This document shows, piece after piece, positions 21,650 through 32,667 of a stretch of DNA of 64,000 bases (the stretch's first letter is position 1; each line of letters starts with the position of its first letter). Below the pieces are notes generated by a model. The model had not been told where the DNA came from. It saw only the letters and a program-made list of their open reading frames with translations, and ran no database searches. Origin of the DNA: Scilla litardierei (lineage: Eukaryota > Streptophyta > Magnoliopsida > Asparagales > Asparagaceae); assembly GCA_030789695.1 (NCBI GenBank), contig CM061142.1, forward strand, positions 148,697,266-148,761,265, given 5' to 3'. The position numbers and the translations under genes were made by a program.

Positions 21650-23420
21650 TGTTGGGAAATCTAGTCCCACCCCAAGTGGTTTTGATGATCACACCAAATG
21701 TTGTGTACTAATTATTGCTCAAGTATGTATGTTCTGCAATAAGCTAATTGAAGCTCGAAGCATATTCCGAGAAGAACTATGACTACACAAATAGACGATG
21801 AAGAAGGATTAAGCTCTCATTCCATGTCCTCATTCTGAAGCTTTAGACTTAAGCACAAGAGGAGCTCGAAGATGAAGCTCAAAGACTGTGCTCCAGTTCA
21901 AGCTAAAGAGGAACTCAAATTCAAGTAAAGCATATGCAACAAGCTCAAGCTCATCTATGGCTTCAAGTTCTTCATAGTGACTAGTGTGTGAGTTGTTTTT
22001 CATTTTTCTTAGGATTATGTCAAAGCCAAGAAAGAATATGCACACACAAAAAGAATTTTTGAAAATGGTTTTGAATTAATGTTACTATTATATAAACTTA
22101 TTTTCAAAGATATGAGAGCAAAACTTCTTGAGAAAATCATTTTTCAAGAAGTCAACCTCCAAACAACCAGGAGTTGACTGCCTTTCAGTAGCAGATTTTC
22201 TCAGAAAACTGCTCTGTGAGTTGACTACCAAACTTGGGAGTCGACTACCAGCTGTAGTAGAATTTCTCAGAAATTGTTCTGAGAGTCGACTACCAAAGTT
22301 GGGAGTCGAATACCAGCTGTCGATGGCCAAATTCATTGAATCTGTTTTGTAGCCGTTTTTGGGGCAAGTCACGTTTTTGAATTAATTTGAATTCATTTTT
22401 AGCCCTATAAATAGAGAGCTATTGAGACTATTTTATATACCAATTATTCTTGAGCAAAATTCAAATTCTTTCACAGCATTTAAGTTCTCTAATTTCTCAT
22501 CTCCCTCAAGTTTTTATAGCCAAACTGTTTTAAATTTTGATCTTAATTTTGTGCGTAATTTTTTATCTTCTTTTAAGATCTTTTTATTTGGTTATTACAA
22601 GTTATTTTTCAAATCCTTCTACTTCATTTTGAATATTCTTAAAAGTATTTTAAAGCAACAAAAGTTTCTTGATCACATTGAATCATATAATATTCTTTGT
22701 GTGATCAAAGAAAGATTAATTATTTAGCCACATAAAGCACAATTGCACATTCTTCTTGGCTATAGAATTATTGGGTGTAAAACCAATCTCCACTAATTTA
22801 TTGTGGTGAATTAGATCTTGATCTTACTTTGAGTCCCTTGGAGATAAGGGTGTTGAAAACATTAGCTAAGCCTAGGTGGTGGTGTTGTAAATCCTAGTTG
22901 AGACTAAGTGGTTGGAAATCTTAGTGGTGGAACTATGTTGTTGGAAATCCTAGCGAGTGAAGCTAGGTAATTGTATTACTTAGACAGTAATGGATTTAAT
23001 CTCTATCTGTGACGGTCGGGGACTGGATGTACCCAGGTGGGGAACTGGAATAAAATCGCTTCTCTGTGTGTGAATTTTCTGTGATTTATTATTGTCTACG
23101 CACATGTATTTATTGTTTAAATATATGTCACTTGCAATCACTTAATATAATTCTTGCTCTTTAATCGCAAGCTTTTATTTCATTCCGCTGTGAGATCTAA
23201 TTTATTGTTGTTACTCTTTTGATCTTAATTGTTAATATACCGTCTCATCTTTATCTGGAGATCATAGTGTTGATAAAGAACCAAGCGTAGATCACTCTAC
23301 TTGGTTCCGTAAGCACCATTGGAAAGGAAGTTATTCGTTGTGTTAATTTACGAAAAAGTTTTTATTCATACAACACTATTCAACCCCCCTTTTTGTGTTT
23401 GCCATCCACAGGATCCAACA
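21650..23420 (+). mobile_element. Copia-type solo LTR, 1.77 kb
   Basis: It starts TGTTGGGAAATCTAGTCCC and ends CATCCACAGGATCCAACA, with the ACACTATTCAACCCCCC block before the end that is common in Sirevirus-like copia LTRs. Flanking ctatg (21645-21649) and ctaag (23421-23425) are a 4-of-5 target duplication. No internal coding region is present, so it is a solo LTR. A TATA-like CCTATAAATAGAGAGC lies near 22403. It is inserted between the gag and protease of the chromovirus, on the opposite strand. Confidence 0.82.
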
Positions 23421-24521
23421 CTAAGGTCACAGGTACTATGTTTAAGCAAACAACTACTAACATATGAAAGTAATTATTAGAAGCTATAAAATCATACCAG
23501 TGATCACTTGGCCGACAGCTTCCGCCTGTTCTGCTGTCATGGTAAAAGCCCGGTGTTTCGGGAATGGTGCTTGTCGTCTCACCAGTTGGAAGACTATCTA
23601 TTGGAAAGGAAGCGGTGGTCGACATGGAGGGTTTCCTGCTGGGACATAATCAGTAGCTGGAGCAGTAGAGGCTGGTGTTGCGGGTCGTTGTCCCCCTCTA
23701 AGGATAGTCTCTAGCGCTGTACTCCTTCGATCCATAAATCAGGTAAAGGTTCAGGAGCAGTCGGCACTCTGGTCTAATGTCCAAGCTTACCACAGTAGTG
23801 CCATACTAGACGTTGCTGCTGTGTTGTGACGACCTCTTGACTGGGTCTGTTGCATTGGCTGATGCATATGTCTAGCTGGGGCCGGGGTTGTCGGTTTGTT
23901 TCTTCGGTAGCTGTTGGAGGCGATGGTGGTCTTGGAGGGACATGCAAGAGTTGCTCCCGCACGGCCTCCCACTGAACGTACTCATGCAAGAGTTGCTCCC
24001 GCACCGCTTCATGGGTTTGCAGGTTCAAACTATCTTCTTCCGAAGCTTGATGTTCAGGCTCTGCTAGAAGCGCCAAGAGCCCGAGCGAAGGGAGTGGACA
24101 CCGTTTCTTTTGTAGACCTGCTGACTATAGAAAACTTAGCATCATATTTCTCAACCGATATGGCTCCCTGCTTTAGATTTGAGAACTGCGCCTGTAGCTC
24201 CATCTGCACATCAAGTGAGAAAAATTGGGCATGGAAGTGGTCATTAAATGTGTCCCCGGAAATAGTCTGCTCTAATCGATCTTCTGCTGAGTCACACCAG
24301 ACTCTGGCTCCTTCCACCACTTGTAACTTGGTAATGTCTACCCATGATGTTGTCGGGATCCGCACTGATTTTAAGTTGTCTGTAGTGCAGCACATCCATT
24401 CTTCTGTCTTCAAAGGGTCTTTTCGCCCATTAAAAGTTGTCGGGCACAGTGCACGAAATTGGTGCACTCCTCCGTCAGGCCTGGCTCCCTTTATAGAGCC
24501 TGGACGAGTTCCTGCAGACAT
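23421..24521 (-). pseudogene. Gag of the Tekay-like element
   Basis: It opens on the minus strand at 24521. The segment FRALCPTTFNGRKDPLKTEE and the matrix-like block with FNDHFHAQFFSLDVQMELQA and GAISVEKYDAKF match the retrotransposon gag fold. A knuckle remnant (HYCGKLGH) follows near 23780, then AEQAEAVGQVITGMI before the solo LTR boundary. Frameshifts separate the pieces. Confidence 0.78.
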
Positions 24522-24760
24522 TGGTTTGAGATCTAGCGTACCATTGAGTTTGACCAGGTGTTGTCATTGTGGCCAGATATAGATCCAGAAGCGTCCTTGT
24601 CCATGATTTTGTTAACTGTTGTATGTCTATGGCGTTTGTAAACTTTCATTCACATGCATTTATAGGGTAAAGTCAGTTTCAGTAAGGATTTCAGTCACCT
24701 TATTCTTCCTAGACTGTTCACTTGGTTTGTTGCAAGGACCTCCATTGGTTACCAAGAAAA

Positions 24761-27099
24761 TGTTACTTTTCGCTCCCGGGCGAAAGAATTAGCATATCAT
24801 GCAGTTAATCAGTAAAACAATCTAAACCACGAGCATCGATGTACCATAATGCTCATGGAAATTTCATTAATATACGAGAATTACAAAGTCAGAATTACAT
24901 AGTGTATATGAGCATAACTAAAAACAGGTACGGAAAATATGTAATGAAAGACGGGCATGCAACAGTTTAAAGTTTAAGATTGTGCTAACTAAAGATTGTG
25001 CTAACAACTATTTAATAAGTATATCAATCCTAAGTCGTGTCTTATATTGGAGAGTACAACAAGCAACTAGGAGTCCACTTTATACCACATGGGTGCCCAC
25101 ATGGGTTGAGCCTAAAAATAACAAGAGGGGTTCTGAATCCGAAACAGAGACACGAGGGACTCAAAAATTATGTCTAACAAAGGGTCACATCAGATGCATG
25201 ATGAGACCTGGTCGGACCACTTGATGCGGTCATGTAATTAGAAGTATGGCTCTAGTTGCTCCCACCCAACTCTAATGTGGGTTACCCTAAAAACCAGTCA
25301 GTGTTAAAGTGGTTATTCAGGAGATATTTTAAGGTTCGTGTATAATGAAACACGGTCTCTAAACAAGTTCATGGGTCACATCAAAACTCAACTAATTAAT
25401 ATGGTTGGTGTGCTATACGATTTAAGTCCAGCCATGTTTCAAGATCTAGCAGTTTTCAGAAGTTTATGCCACCGGTAAGGTGACATTAAATAACAAGTCT
25501 AACTTGTAATGCAGGGAAATAATAGCAGTTTGATTTCATCATAGCACGAACATATTACTAACTTTTGATGTCATGAGAATTTCAGTATAGTATGCAACAA
25601 GTAAGGTAACAGTTTAAACATGGATACAACATGTAATATAACAATCTACAACATGGATAGCATGCCACGAGTGATGTAACAATCTAAAACATGGATATCA
25701 TGCTGCAAGTGATATAGTAGTCTAAAACATGGGAAGATAATGACGGGGGAAGGACAATTGTGTTTTGATCTCAGAGAAGATCTCATCATAGATCAAGGGT
25801 CACATCCATATAAAAACACATGCTTTTCAGATTTCCAGTCATAGATACCATCAAGAAGATTTCAGTGTAGCATGTGTAGCATGTGTAGGGGCTGAAGCCA
25901 AATACGAGTATTCCAATGAAAGCCAATCATCCAACAAGCCCCAAATGGCGAAGCCCTCATCAACAATCATGGGTCAAGCCCAGTCCAACATTAACACATG
26001 CCAACACCAAGGGGCAAAGCCAAACACAAAGTCACGACGGGGGCTAGTCCCCAAGGGTCAATCACGACAGGGGGCAAGGCCTCAAGCAGAGGTCATAGTA
26101 GGATCAGAGCCCCAAGGGGAGTCACGGCAAGGGGCAAAGCCCCAGGGAAACTCAGCAGAGGGCAAGAAGGCGAAAAGAAAACATGGCTAGCCAACACAAA
26201 CCAAGAAGCAACAGCAATGACGGCGAGGAGCGACAATGAGGGTCGCTGTCGAGCCCCAAAACCCCGAGCCATGCTTAGAATCATCATCGCGGGCAAAACA
26301 TGAAATTTTAACATCCTAAAATGATTTACCGAACACCAATGATTGTCAGAAAATTCTGTGCCATGCCGCCTCGTCGTTGAGCTGCTGTGGCCTACGCACC
26401 TAGGGAAGGATGCAAAAAACCGCAAGAACCATGTGCCAAAATTTGATTGCCAATAGAAACCGAAGTATTTGAAGGAAAGAAATAATTTTTGCAAGTAACC
26501 CTTAAAACCAAAGAACAAAACCCTTAAATAGAGAAGTATGAGAGCTGTAGGGGACAGAGAGCACACAAGGAAGTGATGGGGGCGGTGGATCTCAGAGATC
26601 GACGACATCAAGTATGGCTACTTACCTCTAGGGCGTGATGGGGAGGGAGGAAGGGAGGTCCAGACATGCAGGGGTGAATCAACAAAAGAGCGGCGCCGAA
26701 ATACTCAAGTGGGAGGGGATTTGACAGAGGCGGCGATGAGATTTCTGCGATTTAGGGTTTTCAAGTGTGGTTGTTGGGTGATTTCGTCGTCGAGTGAAAG
26801 AGTGGAGAGAGAGGAATCAGGCCAGGGTAAGTGAGGTTGTGATGGATTTGGTCTGGGGGTTTTGTCGATTGTGGGGTTTTGGTGTTTTGGCCGGAGCATG
26901 GGAGAAATAAAGAAAAAAGAGAGAGTAAAAGAGAGTGGGCCGGGTAGAGTAGAAAGAAAACGAAGAAGAAGAGGGGAGAAAGAAAATGTGGGATTGGGCT
27001 AGGCTTTGCAACGAGAAATAAAATAGAGAAGAAATGAAAAAAGAATAAAAAATTTCTAAAATTATAATTACATATCAAGGAGATTTTTAGGCCATTACA
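24761..27099 (-). repeat. 5' LTR of the Tekay-like element (2.34 kb)
   Basis: It aligns with the 3' LTR at 15545-18209 along its length. Its inner end, TGTTACTTTTCGCTCCCGGG at 24761, abuts a TTGGTAACCA-type sequence on the minus strand that may be the decayed primer-binding site. Confidence 0.83.
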
Positions 27100-27104
27100 G
27101 GTAT

Positions 27105-28400
27105 CATGATCACATTTGGTGTGATGTTATATCTATGAATACAGTTCACTTTTTGATAGGAAGATCTCACTTGTACGATCTAGATGTGACGAGCTTCGGA
27201 AGGTCATACTAACCTAGGTTTTCGGTCTCGGTTTCGGTCCCCCGAAAATTTGGGTACTTGTATTGGTATCGCCTGTTTCAGCGGTTTCGGAAGTGAGTTT
27301 CGGTTCGTCGGTGTCGGTTGTTTTAAATACTTAAATACCTATCAAATACCTATCAAATACTACATGTTATACATTTTGCGAAATATACAAAAATAAATTA
27401 CAATTTTTTGCTAAACATGTTTTGCTAAATATATTACATGTAAAGAACGAATGGCAAATTTGTAAATAAGTTGGTCGGTAAACGGAGCAAAAAAGGCTAT
27501 TTGCATAGCAATTCTTCCAAAATATTGAGTGCTGCTACTCACAGTACACATTTTTCTAAACCCACTTCATTTATTTACAAGTTTGCCATTGAAATGAAGG
27601 GAGTTGCTTTGCGAACCCACCGTTTTACTCCATGCACATCATCTATTTACAAGTTTGCCATTCAAGTGGTTTACAAGTTTGCTAGCGCACGTACCACTTG
27701 AATGGAAAACTTGTAAATAGTGGTGTGTTCTTTCTCTCCCACATCTGTACGAGGGACTGAAGGGCGGCGGGAGGGTGGCCAGTGGACGGCAGAGGGCGGG
27801 AGGGCGGCGATGGGAGGCGGACTATCAGGTAAGCTTCATTACCTCTCTTCTTCCTCTTTATTTTCCACTTCGTTTTTTCTTTTTTTGATGATGTGATTTC
27901 GACAAGGTGATGACGGGCGGCAGGCTGGTGACATGTAAGTCCCCCCTCTCTTCTTTCTCTTCCTCATTTTCTTCTCCTTTTTTGGCTTTTCTTCTTCTCT
28001 CTTTTTTTGTTGTTGCTTGTCGGTTGCGTCGGCCGAAACCGGGCGGTTTCGGCCGTTACCGAGAAAAGGAAGGTGGTTTCGGATCGGCCCCCTCCGAGAC
28101 CGATCCGGAGGTTTCGGCCGAAACCTTAATCCATGATACTAACATATATTCATATTTAAAAGGAAAATAATTGTGGTAAAACATTTGCAACCCAAGATTC
28201 GAGCTGCTCAACAGAATCTATTGATCTCCAATGAGCCAAGCATGAGAGGAAGCCTTTGAAGGTTGAACAAAAACTTGAGCTAGATGTCAAGTCAGCAATC
28301 AGTCCAAGCTATACGTTGATCATGCTAGCTCTTAGCTTGGAGACACCACTTAAGGAAATCGAGCATATTGAGTTTGTCATTACAGATCTTTCACATCTTA
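27105..28400 (+). pseudogene. Gypsy protease-region fragment, second half
   Basis: Directly after the chromovirus the + strand reads DHIWCDVISMNTVHFLIGRS and then HLYDLDVTSFGRS. This continues the interrupted gypsy frame (typical form: VWCDVxxMDxxHILLGRPWxYDxDVTxxGR). The frame is interrupted again by the hAT-like element at 27214-28135 and resumes with TNIFIFKRKIIVVKHLQPKI-like coding. The remaining stretch to about 28400 (ETPLKEIEHIEFVITDLS) resembles the linker before RT. Confidence 0.7.
27214..28135. mobile_element. hAT-like non-autonomous element, 922 bp
   Basis: A perfect 8-bp target duplication, atactaac, lies at 27206-27213 and 28136-28143. Ends read CTAGGTTTTCGGTCTCGG on the left and, inverted, CATGGATTAAGGTTTCGG on the right. 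The right end holds GGTTTCGGCCGAAACC palindromes. Inside are several direct and inverted copies of a TTATTTACAAGTTTGCCAT motif. No transposase is visible. It resembles the element at 2191-2764 at both ends. Confidence 0.85.
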
Positions 28401-28631
28401 TTTATAGGCAGGTTTTATTTTCTTTCATGTCTTTTGTGATTTGAGACAGCTTTTAAGAAGTAATTCGTTTGCAAATCTACATTGCTGGTATACTTTACAT
28501 TTCAAAGTTCATGGACTTATTTTCTTCAATTACAAGTGACTTACAAGTGACTTACAAGTGACTGTTAATTTTTGCCTTGTGCTATTCTTGTCGTTATTTA
28601 TTAGATTGTGAAGTTCTCAAGTCGGGAAAAA

Positions 28632-29165
28632 TGATTGAGATTTAGTTTAAAATTAAGATAAAGTTCTTTTCTTTATTTTATTTTAGATTTTAGATAGAGT
28701 CGGAGTCTTGAGTCTTCTCGTTATTCTGAGTGTTTTGGTTATTTTATTTAGGATAAATTTTGATTTCTCTTGAGTTATTTTTTATTTTTAGTGTTTTAGT
28801 TATTTTAGAATTTTTATCACATATTGGATGTGTGGTTTTGAAAGATACGTTATAAGCGTATATAAATGACAATCGTATTTATTTTATATAAATCAATGAA
28901 GAGAATGAAGAATTGAAATTTTAGCCTAAACTTCTAATTTTGCATAAATATTAAATCTTCTGTATTGATGTGCGAGATTGGGCTTGGTTACTTGACCAGA
29001 GGTTTGAAATTTTTTTGTGTGTGAGGCATGTGAGTCAGTGATCGTGAGATTCCCGAGATGCAAGACCCGAAAAGTAATCAGATCCCTAATTTTCTACTTC
29101 CCCAAATCCATACCATATCTCTTCCTGCTTCCGTCCTCATCTTTTCCTGCTTTTGTCCTGTGTCA
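28632..29165 (+). repeat. Right LTR of the outer gypsy element
   Basis: It begins TGATTGAGATTTAGTTTAAA directly after a GGGAAAAA purine tract and matches the left LTR in order of blocks. The end, placed at TGTGTCA, is approximate. Confidence 0.68.
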
Positions 29166-29659
29166 GCCATTCAAATGATGCCCATGTGCAAGTGACGTGT
29201 GACATTATTTTTACAAGGAGTCATTTGGTTAAAGATTTTTTTGAGCTTTATTAAAAGTTGATCATGTAGTTGTATATTTACTGGTTTGGCATGTTATTGA
29301 AGTTCGCCGAGTATATGTTTAAATTTCTGAATTCTATCATATTTGTCTTCACATTAATCATATTTTTTGAATTCTATATTTATATAATCTCTTGTAATTT
29401 TTTCTAGCTAGTGTTGAATATGTTAACTCGGGTTGACGGTCATTTAAAACTTATTGCATCACTCTAGCCTGTGCAATTTGCGTGGCAGATTTTGTTTGTG
29501 TAATTTGACAAACAAGATTTGTGTCCAAATTCTCTTGGTATCATGACATGAAAATTTGAGTATATATTACAAGTACTTTCTGATAATTTCTAAAATATCT
29601 CAAGCAAATCGTGATTGATGCATATTCACCATTTCCTAATTTTTGCCAAATTGGTCCGT

Positions 29660-29790
29660 GATTGTTTTGTTTTTGATTTTTTTGGGGTTTTTGTTTTTTG
29701 TTTTTTTGTTTTTTGTTTTTTTTTTTGGGGGGGGAGGGGTTGGTTTTTTTTTTTTTTTTTTTTTTGGGGGGGGGGGGGGGGGTGGGGTTT
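29660..29790. repeat. T-rich/G-rich homopolymer block with T22-G17
   Basis: Runs of TTTTTG, then T, G8AG4 and finally 22 T followed by 17 G (29744-29782) are seen directly. It is very like the block at 12445-12482. G-runs on the + strand could form G-quadruplexes in DNA or in intron RNA. Confidence 0.92.
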
Positions 29791-30219
29791 GGAAAATGTG
29801 CAAAACCTTCTTGCAAAAAGTCAATTGCCCAAAACCTCCAGGATCTTTTCTGCATGCAAAATGCTCCCTTGACCAATTGAGAAATTCATTTAACCCCCTA
29901 GCAACTTTTCAACAACACAATAATCTGGGCATTTTTAAAAATATCTGTACCGCACTTGAGCCAACTTCCAGACTCATTAAACCTTTCATTTAAAGTTTCT
30001 CTGTTAACTGTACGATTAATTAAATAACAATTAATGGGATGACATTTATTGGATAGATCTCTTGATACGAAGTTGTTAATGACAATATTTGGAGAGTCAC
30101 ATACTTTGGCCTTTTCATGCCAATTTACCTACTCTTTTTTATTTTTATAAAATATATTCTTGTTTGTAAACTTTTCAATTGCAGGTAGAGAAATGTATGT
30201 CAAATATGTACAATTAAAT

Positions 30220-31110
30220 GTAGGTAGTGTAGTTTAATGGTAGAATACTTGAAGATAAAAGTACCAAACTTACCATAAAGATAGATAACTTAAATTATAA
30301 GTCGATACTTTAAAGCTAAAGGTTAATAAGTTTGCATAAATGGCTGACATATTAAATAAAGATAAATAGTTTGAAGTTATATGTAAATTATAGTTCAAGC
30401 TGTACAGGTTTACACAAAAGGCAGTGGATTCAAAATCAAAAGATAAATAGTCTAAAGTTAAATGTAGACAAGTCAGATATATATCTTAAATTAAGGGGTT
30501 GATGGCTTAAGGTTAATTGTAGAAATATTTATACAGACAAGTTAATGGCAAACAAACTTGCATTAAAGGAATTATTATATCCAAAATAGAGGAAGAATGA
30601 CAAAATTAACTTGAGGAAATTATTTATATATACAATTAACTCAATTCACCTGTAGATCTTTTCCATTCATCATTAAGCTTGGAGATCATATGGTTACCAA
30701 AGCTTGATATCGGTGAAAAAAATCGACAAGAAGCTCTCAAAACTCGGCTGAGTACAAATCAGGGAAGGCCAAAGTGCATCAACAAGCTTACTGCAAATGC
30801 AGACTACTTTTAATAAAGTGGAGAGTTTGATAAAAAGTTAGAAGCATATGTTATAAAAAAACTGAAGTTGATAAACTTACAATTAAAGGGTGACAATTTA
30901 TAGTAAAGGTCGACAATTTAAACTAAAAGTAGATAATTTATGCAAAAGGCAAACAATTTAAAATAAGTGATGGTCCAAAGTTAAATGTACACGTCGCAGG
31001 AAAGGTAGACAGTTTAAATTGACAGATCGATAGTTTAAGGTTAATTGCAAACAAATTTACATAAAAGGTAGACAATCTAAAGGTTGATGTGGACCATTAT
31101 CAGAGAAGAC
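30220..31110. repeat. Degenerate short-unit repeat field
   Basis: Over about 900 bp, words such as GTAGACAATTTAAA, AAAGTTAAATGTAGA, GTTTACATAAAAG and GATAGTTTAAGGTTAAT recur in varying order with a loose 25-35-bp period. It looks like a decayed minisatellite. No open frame is kept. Confidence 0.6.
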
Positions 31111-31429
31111 GAGAGTTCCACCAATGCTCAGGGTTGTTGCCGATATAGATTTAGGGGAAGAAAGCAAACTTCCTTTTCTCTCACAAGAACAACCAAACAA
31201 ATTTAACAAAATGCAAATGAGTAGATGATATATGTCACACCTTCAGCGAAAAGGAAAGCAAGAGAGGGATCTGATTTCTGTCACACACACACAAAAGCAA
31301 AGAAAATTAGGGGTTTAGGGAAGTGGAAGAGATAGAAGAGAGGGATCAAAAGAGTGGGATTGCTACTTCTTAGTAGGATTTTGGGTTATTTGTGTGGGTT
31401 GGGTTGCTACTTTTGGGTAAAGTTTTTGG

Positions 31430-31560
31430 TTCCTTTTCTTTTTTTAAAGTTGGTTTTGTTGTTTGTTTTTTTTTTGGGGCAGGGGGTGTGGTGGTGTGGT
31501 TTTTTTTGTTGTTGGGGTTTTTTGTTTGTGTGTGTGTGTGTGTGTGGCTGCGTGTTTTCT
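31430..31560. repeat. T/G-rich zone with (TG)n upstream of the last IBR5 exon
   Basis: A stretch of TTTTTT, GGGGCAGGGGG, TGTGGTGGTGTGG and a (GT)9-like run ends about 40 bp before the acceptor at 31589. It overlaps where a polypyrimidine tract would be expected but is G-rich. Confidence 0.85.
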
Positions 31561-31589
31561 GTTTTTCTAATCTATGTTGTCCCGTGCAG

Positions 31590-31840
31590 CCGTTCACGAG
31601 CAGTTGGTAGGGTATGAGAAGAGGATCTTTGGCTCCGACAACGATGCTGCAGCCACCCAGCCTCAACATCCACTCCATCCTGTCCCGACCTTTGGGTTCG
31701 GTTTTGGGTTTCCTAGATCAACTGCTGCTGCTTCGGTTCCAATCTTCAATCAAGGCAGTACACCCTCCATATTTGAACGTGTTGCCCCAAACAATTTCAC
31801 CTTTGGAGCAGGCAATGAAGCCCCCATGGATGGCGCATAA
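31590..31840 (+). CDS. IBR5: IBR5-like dual-specificity phosphatase, last coding exon
   Basis: After the acceptor TTGTCCCGTGCAG the exon reads AVHEQLVGYEKRIFGSDNDA and goes on to a Phe/Gly-rich tail with FGFGFGFP, VPIFNQGSTPSIFE and NFTFGAGN, ending PMDGA and TAA at 31838-31840. Arabidopsis IBR5 has the same order: an EFxQQLxxFEQGIFG helix, an FGFGFP segment, a VFNNxPTSSIF segment, an EFTFGA segment and a final MDGS. The 83-codon stretch is open. The exon is 18.8 kb away from its predecessor, yet phase and homology join them cleanly. The 3' UTR follows, with AATAAA at 32119. Confidence 0.88.
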
Positions 31841-32124
31841 AAGATTTTTTAAAGTTTTGATGCATCATACTCTTTATCAAAAAAGAAAAAATGAGACTGC
31901 GGGGAGGAAATCATTGGCTTCTCAAGATCCGGACGGTTTGGGTGGGTTGTATTGTTGGAGAAAAGACAGTGCTGTCGTATGTCTCGCCTTTGTTTAATTG
32001 GGATTTGGGGAGTGGGGGGTACTGTAACTTCATGAAGCACAAAGACTGTTTCTTGTGTATATGAATGAGTTTAACTTTCTCTTCCCTCTGGAGACCACGG
32101 TTACTGCATTTGACAACGAATAAA
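31841..32124 (+). promoter_or_regulatory. 3' UTR and poly(A) signal of the IBR5-like gene
   Basis: The stretch after the stop codon at 31838-31840 has no exon signal and reaches an AATAAA at 32119-32124. The AATAAA is a plausible near-upstream element; the actual cleavage site cannot be told from sequence. Confidence 0.5.
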
Positions 32125-32667
32125 TTCATATTGCATAAGGAATTCTCGGGGGAATGAACGTGGAAAATGAAGCCTTTATGTTAATCGTAAACTTGAGGGG
32201 TGGTTTTTTTTTTTTCTGACGAAGAAGAGGGAGGCAGCACAGAGGCTCTGTGGCCTTGTTGAGGTGAATATCCGCATTCCACACCTTCTGTTTTGTTCGA
32301 AATCCTGAGAACTCAAGCCGAGATCATTCCGTTCCAAAAAAAAAAATCTGAAGTCTTGCAAATTTAGGTTCAAAATACAAAGATGGTTTATCGAAATTCA
32401 TTAGTTCCGTTCTCTTCTATGGAAAGCTGACGCTCAAGTCTTGATTAGAGTTGTATGTCCCTCTTCTTGTGGATTTTACATGATCAGCATCCTACAATGG
32501 AATTGGTTGTTACAATTTAGAGCTTTAGAAGATGTAACAAATTTTGGTTTTGCAGACTTTGTACGGTTACCATTAGTACGAATCCACTCGAACCATGAAA
32601 ATTAGTAGAAAAATACATATATACCAACTCTTTCCATTGTCCCCCCCTTACTATTGGCTTTCACTAA

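Larger units (their letters stand above)
15545..27099 (-). mobile_element. Tekay/Del-like Ty3/gypsy chromovirus, 11.6 kb, decayed, minus strand
   Basis: Long LTRs lie at 24761-27099 (5' LTR) and 15545-18209 (3' LTR). On the element's own strand they start TGTAATGGCC / TGTAATTGCC and the outer end reads CGTGACA, giving TG...CA. Flanking bases gctat (15540-15544) and ggtat (27100-27104) are a 4-of-5 target duplication. Protein remnants occur on the minus strand in canonical order: gag, protease, RT, RNase H, integrase and a chromodomain-like tail. LTRs above 2 kb with a chromodomain-like tail suggest the Tekay/Del clade. Many stops and frameshifts show age. It sits inside the protease region of the outer gypsy element. 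Confidence 0.87.
14201..29165 (+). mobile_element. Truncated Ty3/gypsy element, split by later insertions
   Basis: Two direct repeats frame it: 14201 to about 14930 and 28632 to about 29165. Both open with TGAT(A/T)GAGAT and share the TTTTATTTTAGATTTTAGATA, GTGATCGTGAGATTCCCG and CTTCCTG(C/T)TTCCGTC blocks. A purine tract GGGAAAAA precedes the right copy. The internal part keeps only a protease-region fragment in two pieces (15124-15544 and 27105-28400); RT, RNase H and integrase are missing. The 11.6-kb chromovirus at 15545-27099 and the hAT-like element at 27214-28135 are later insertions. Outer boundaries are approximate and no clear target duplication was found. Confidence 0.75.
12824..31589 (+). 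other. 18.8-kb intron of the IBR5-like gene, filled with nested transposons
   Basis: It starts at GTGTGTAAT and ends at CCCGTGCAG. The flanking exons are consecutive in the IBR5 protein and in phase. Most of the length is a truncated gypsy element with an 11.6-kb chromovirus, a copia-type solo LTR and a hAT-like element nested in it. The remainder is AT-rich unique-looking DNA, T/G homopolymer blocks and a field of degenerate short repeats. Confidence 0.85.
29166..31589. other. Distal intron sequence of the IBR5-like gene
   Basis: No gene was recognised. The stretch contains a T/G homopolymer block (29660-29790), a field of degenerate short repeats (30220-31110), a (CA)n near 31280 and a second T/G-rich zone with (TG)n (31430-31560) just before the last IBR5 exon. 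Confidence 0.6.

Noticed and set aside
29541..29993. Several 60-116-codon frames on both strands
   Set aside because: Generated by the T/G homopolymer block; composition only.
31354..31617. 87-codon Phe/Val/Gly-rich frame running into the last IBR5 exon
   Set aside because: It is the translated T/G-rich intron end; the true coding part starts at the acceptor at 31590 in a different, homologous frame.
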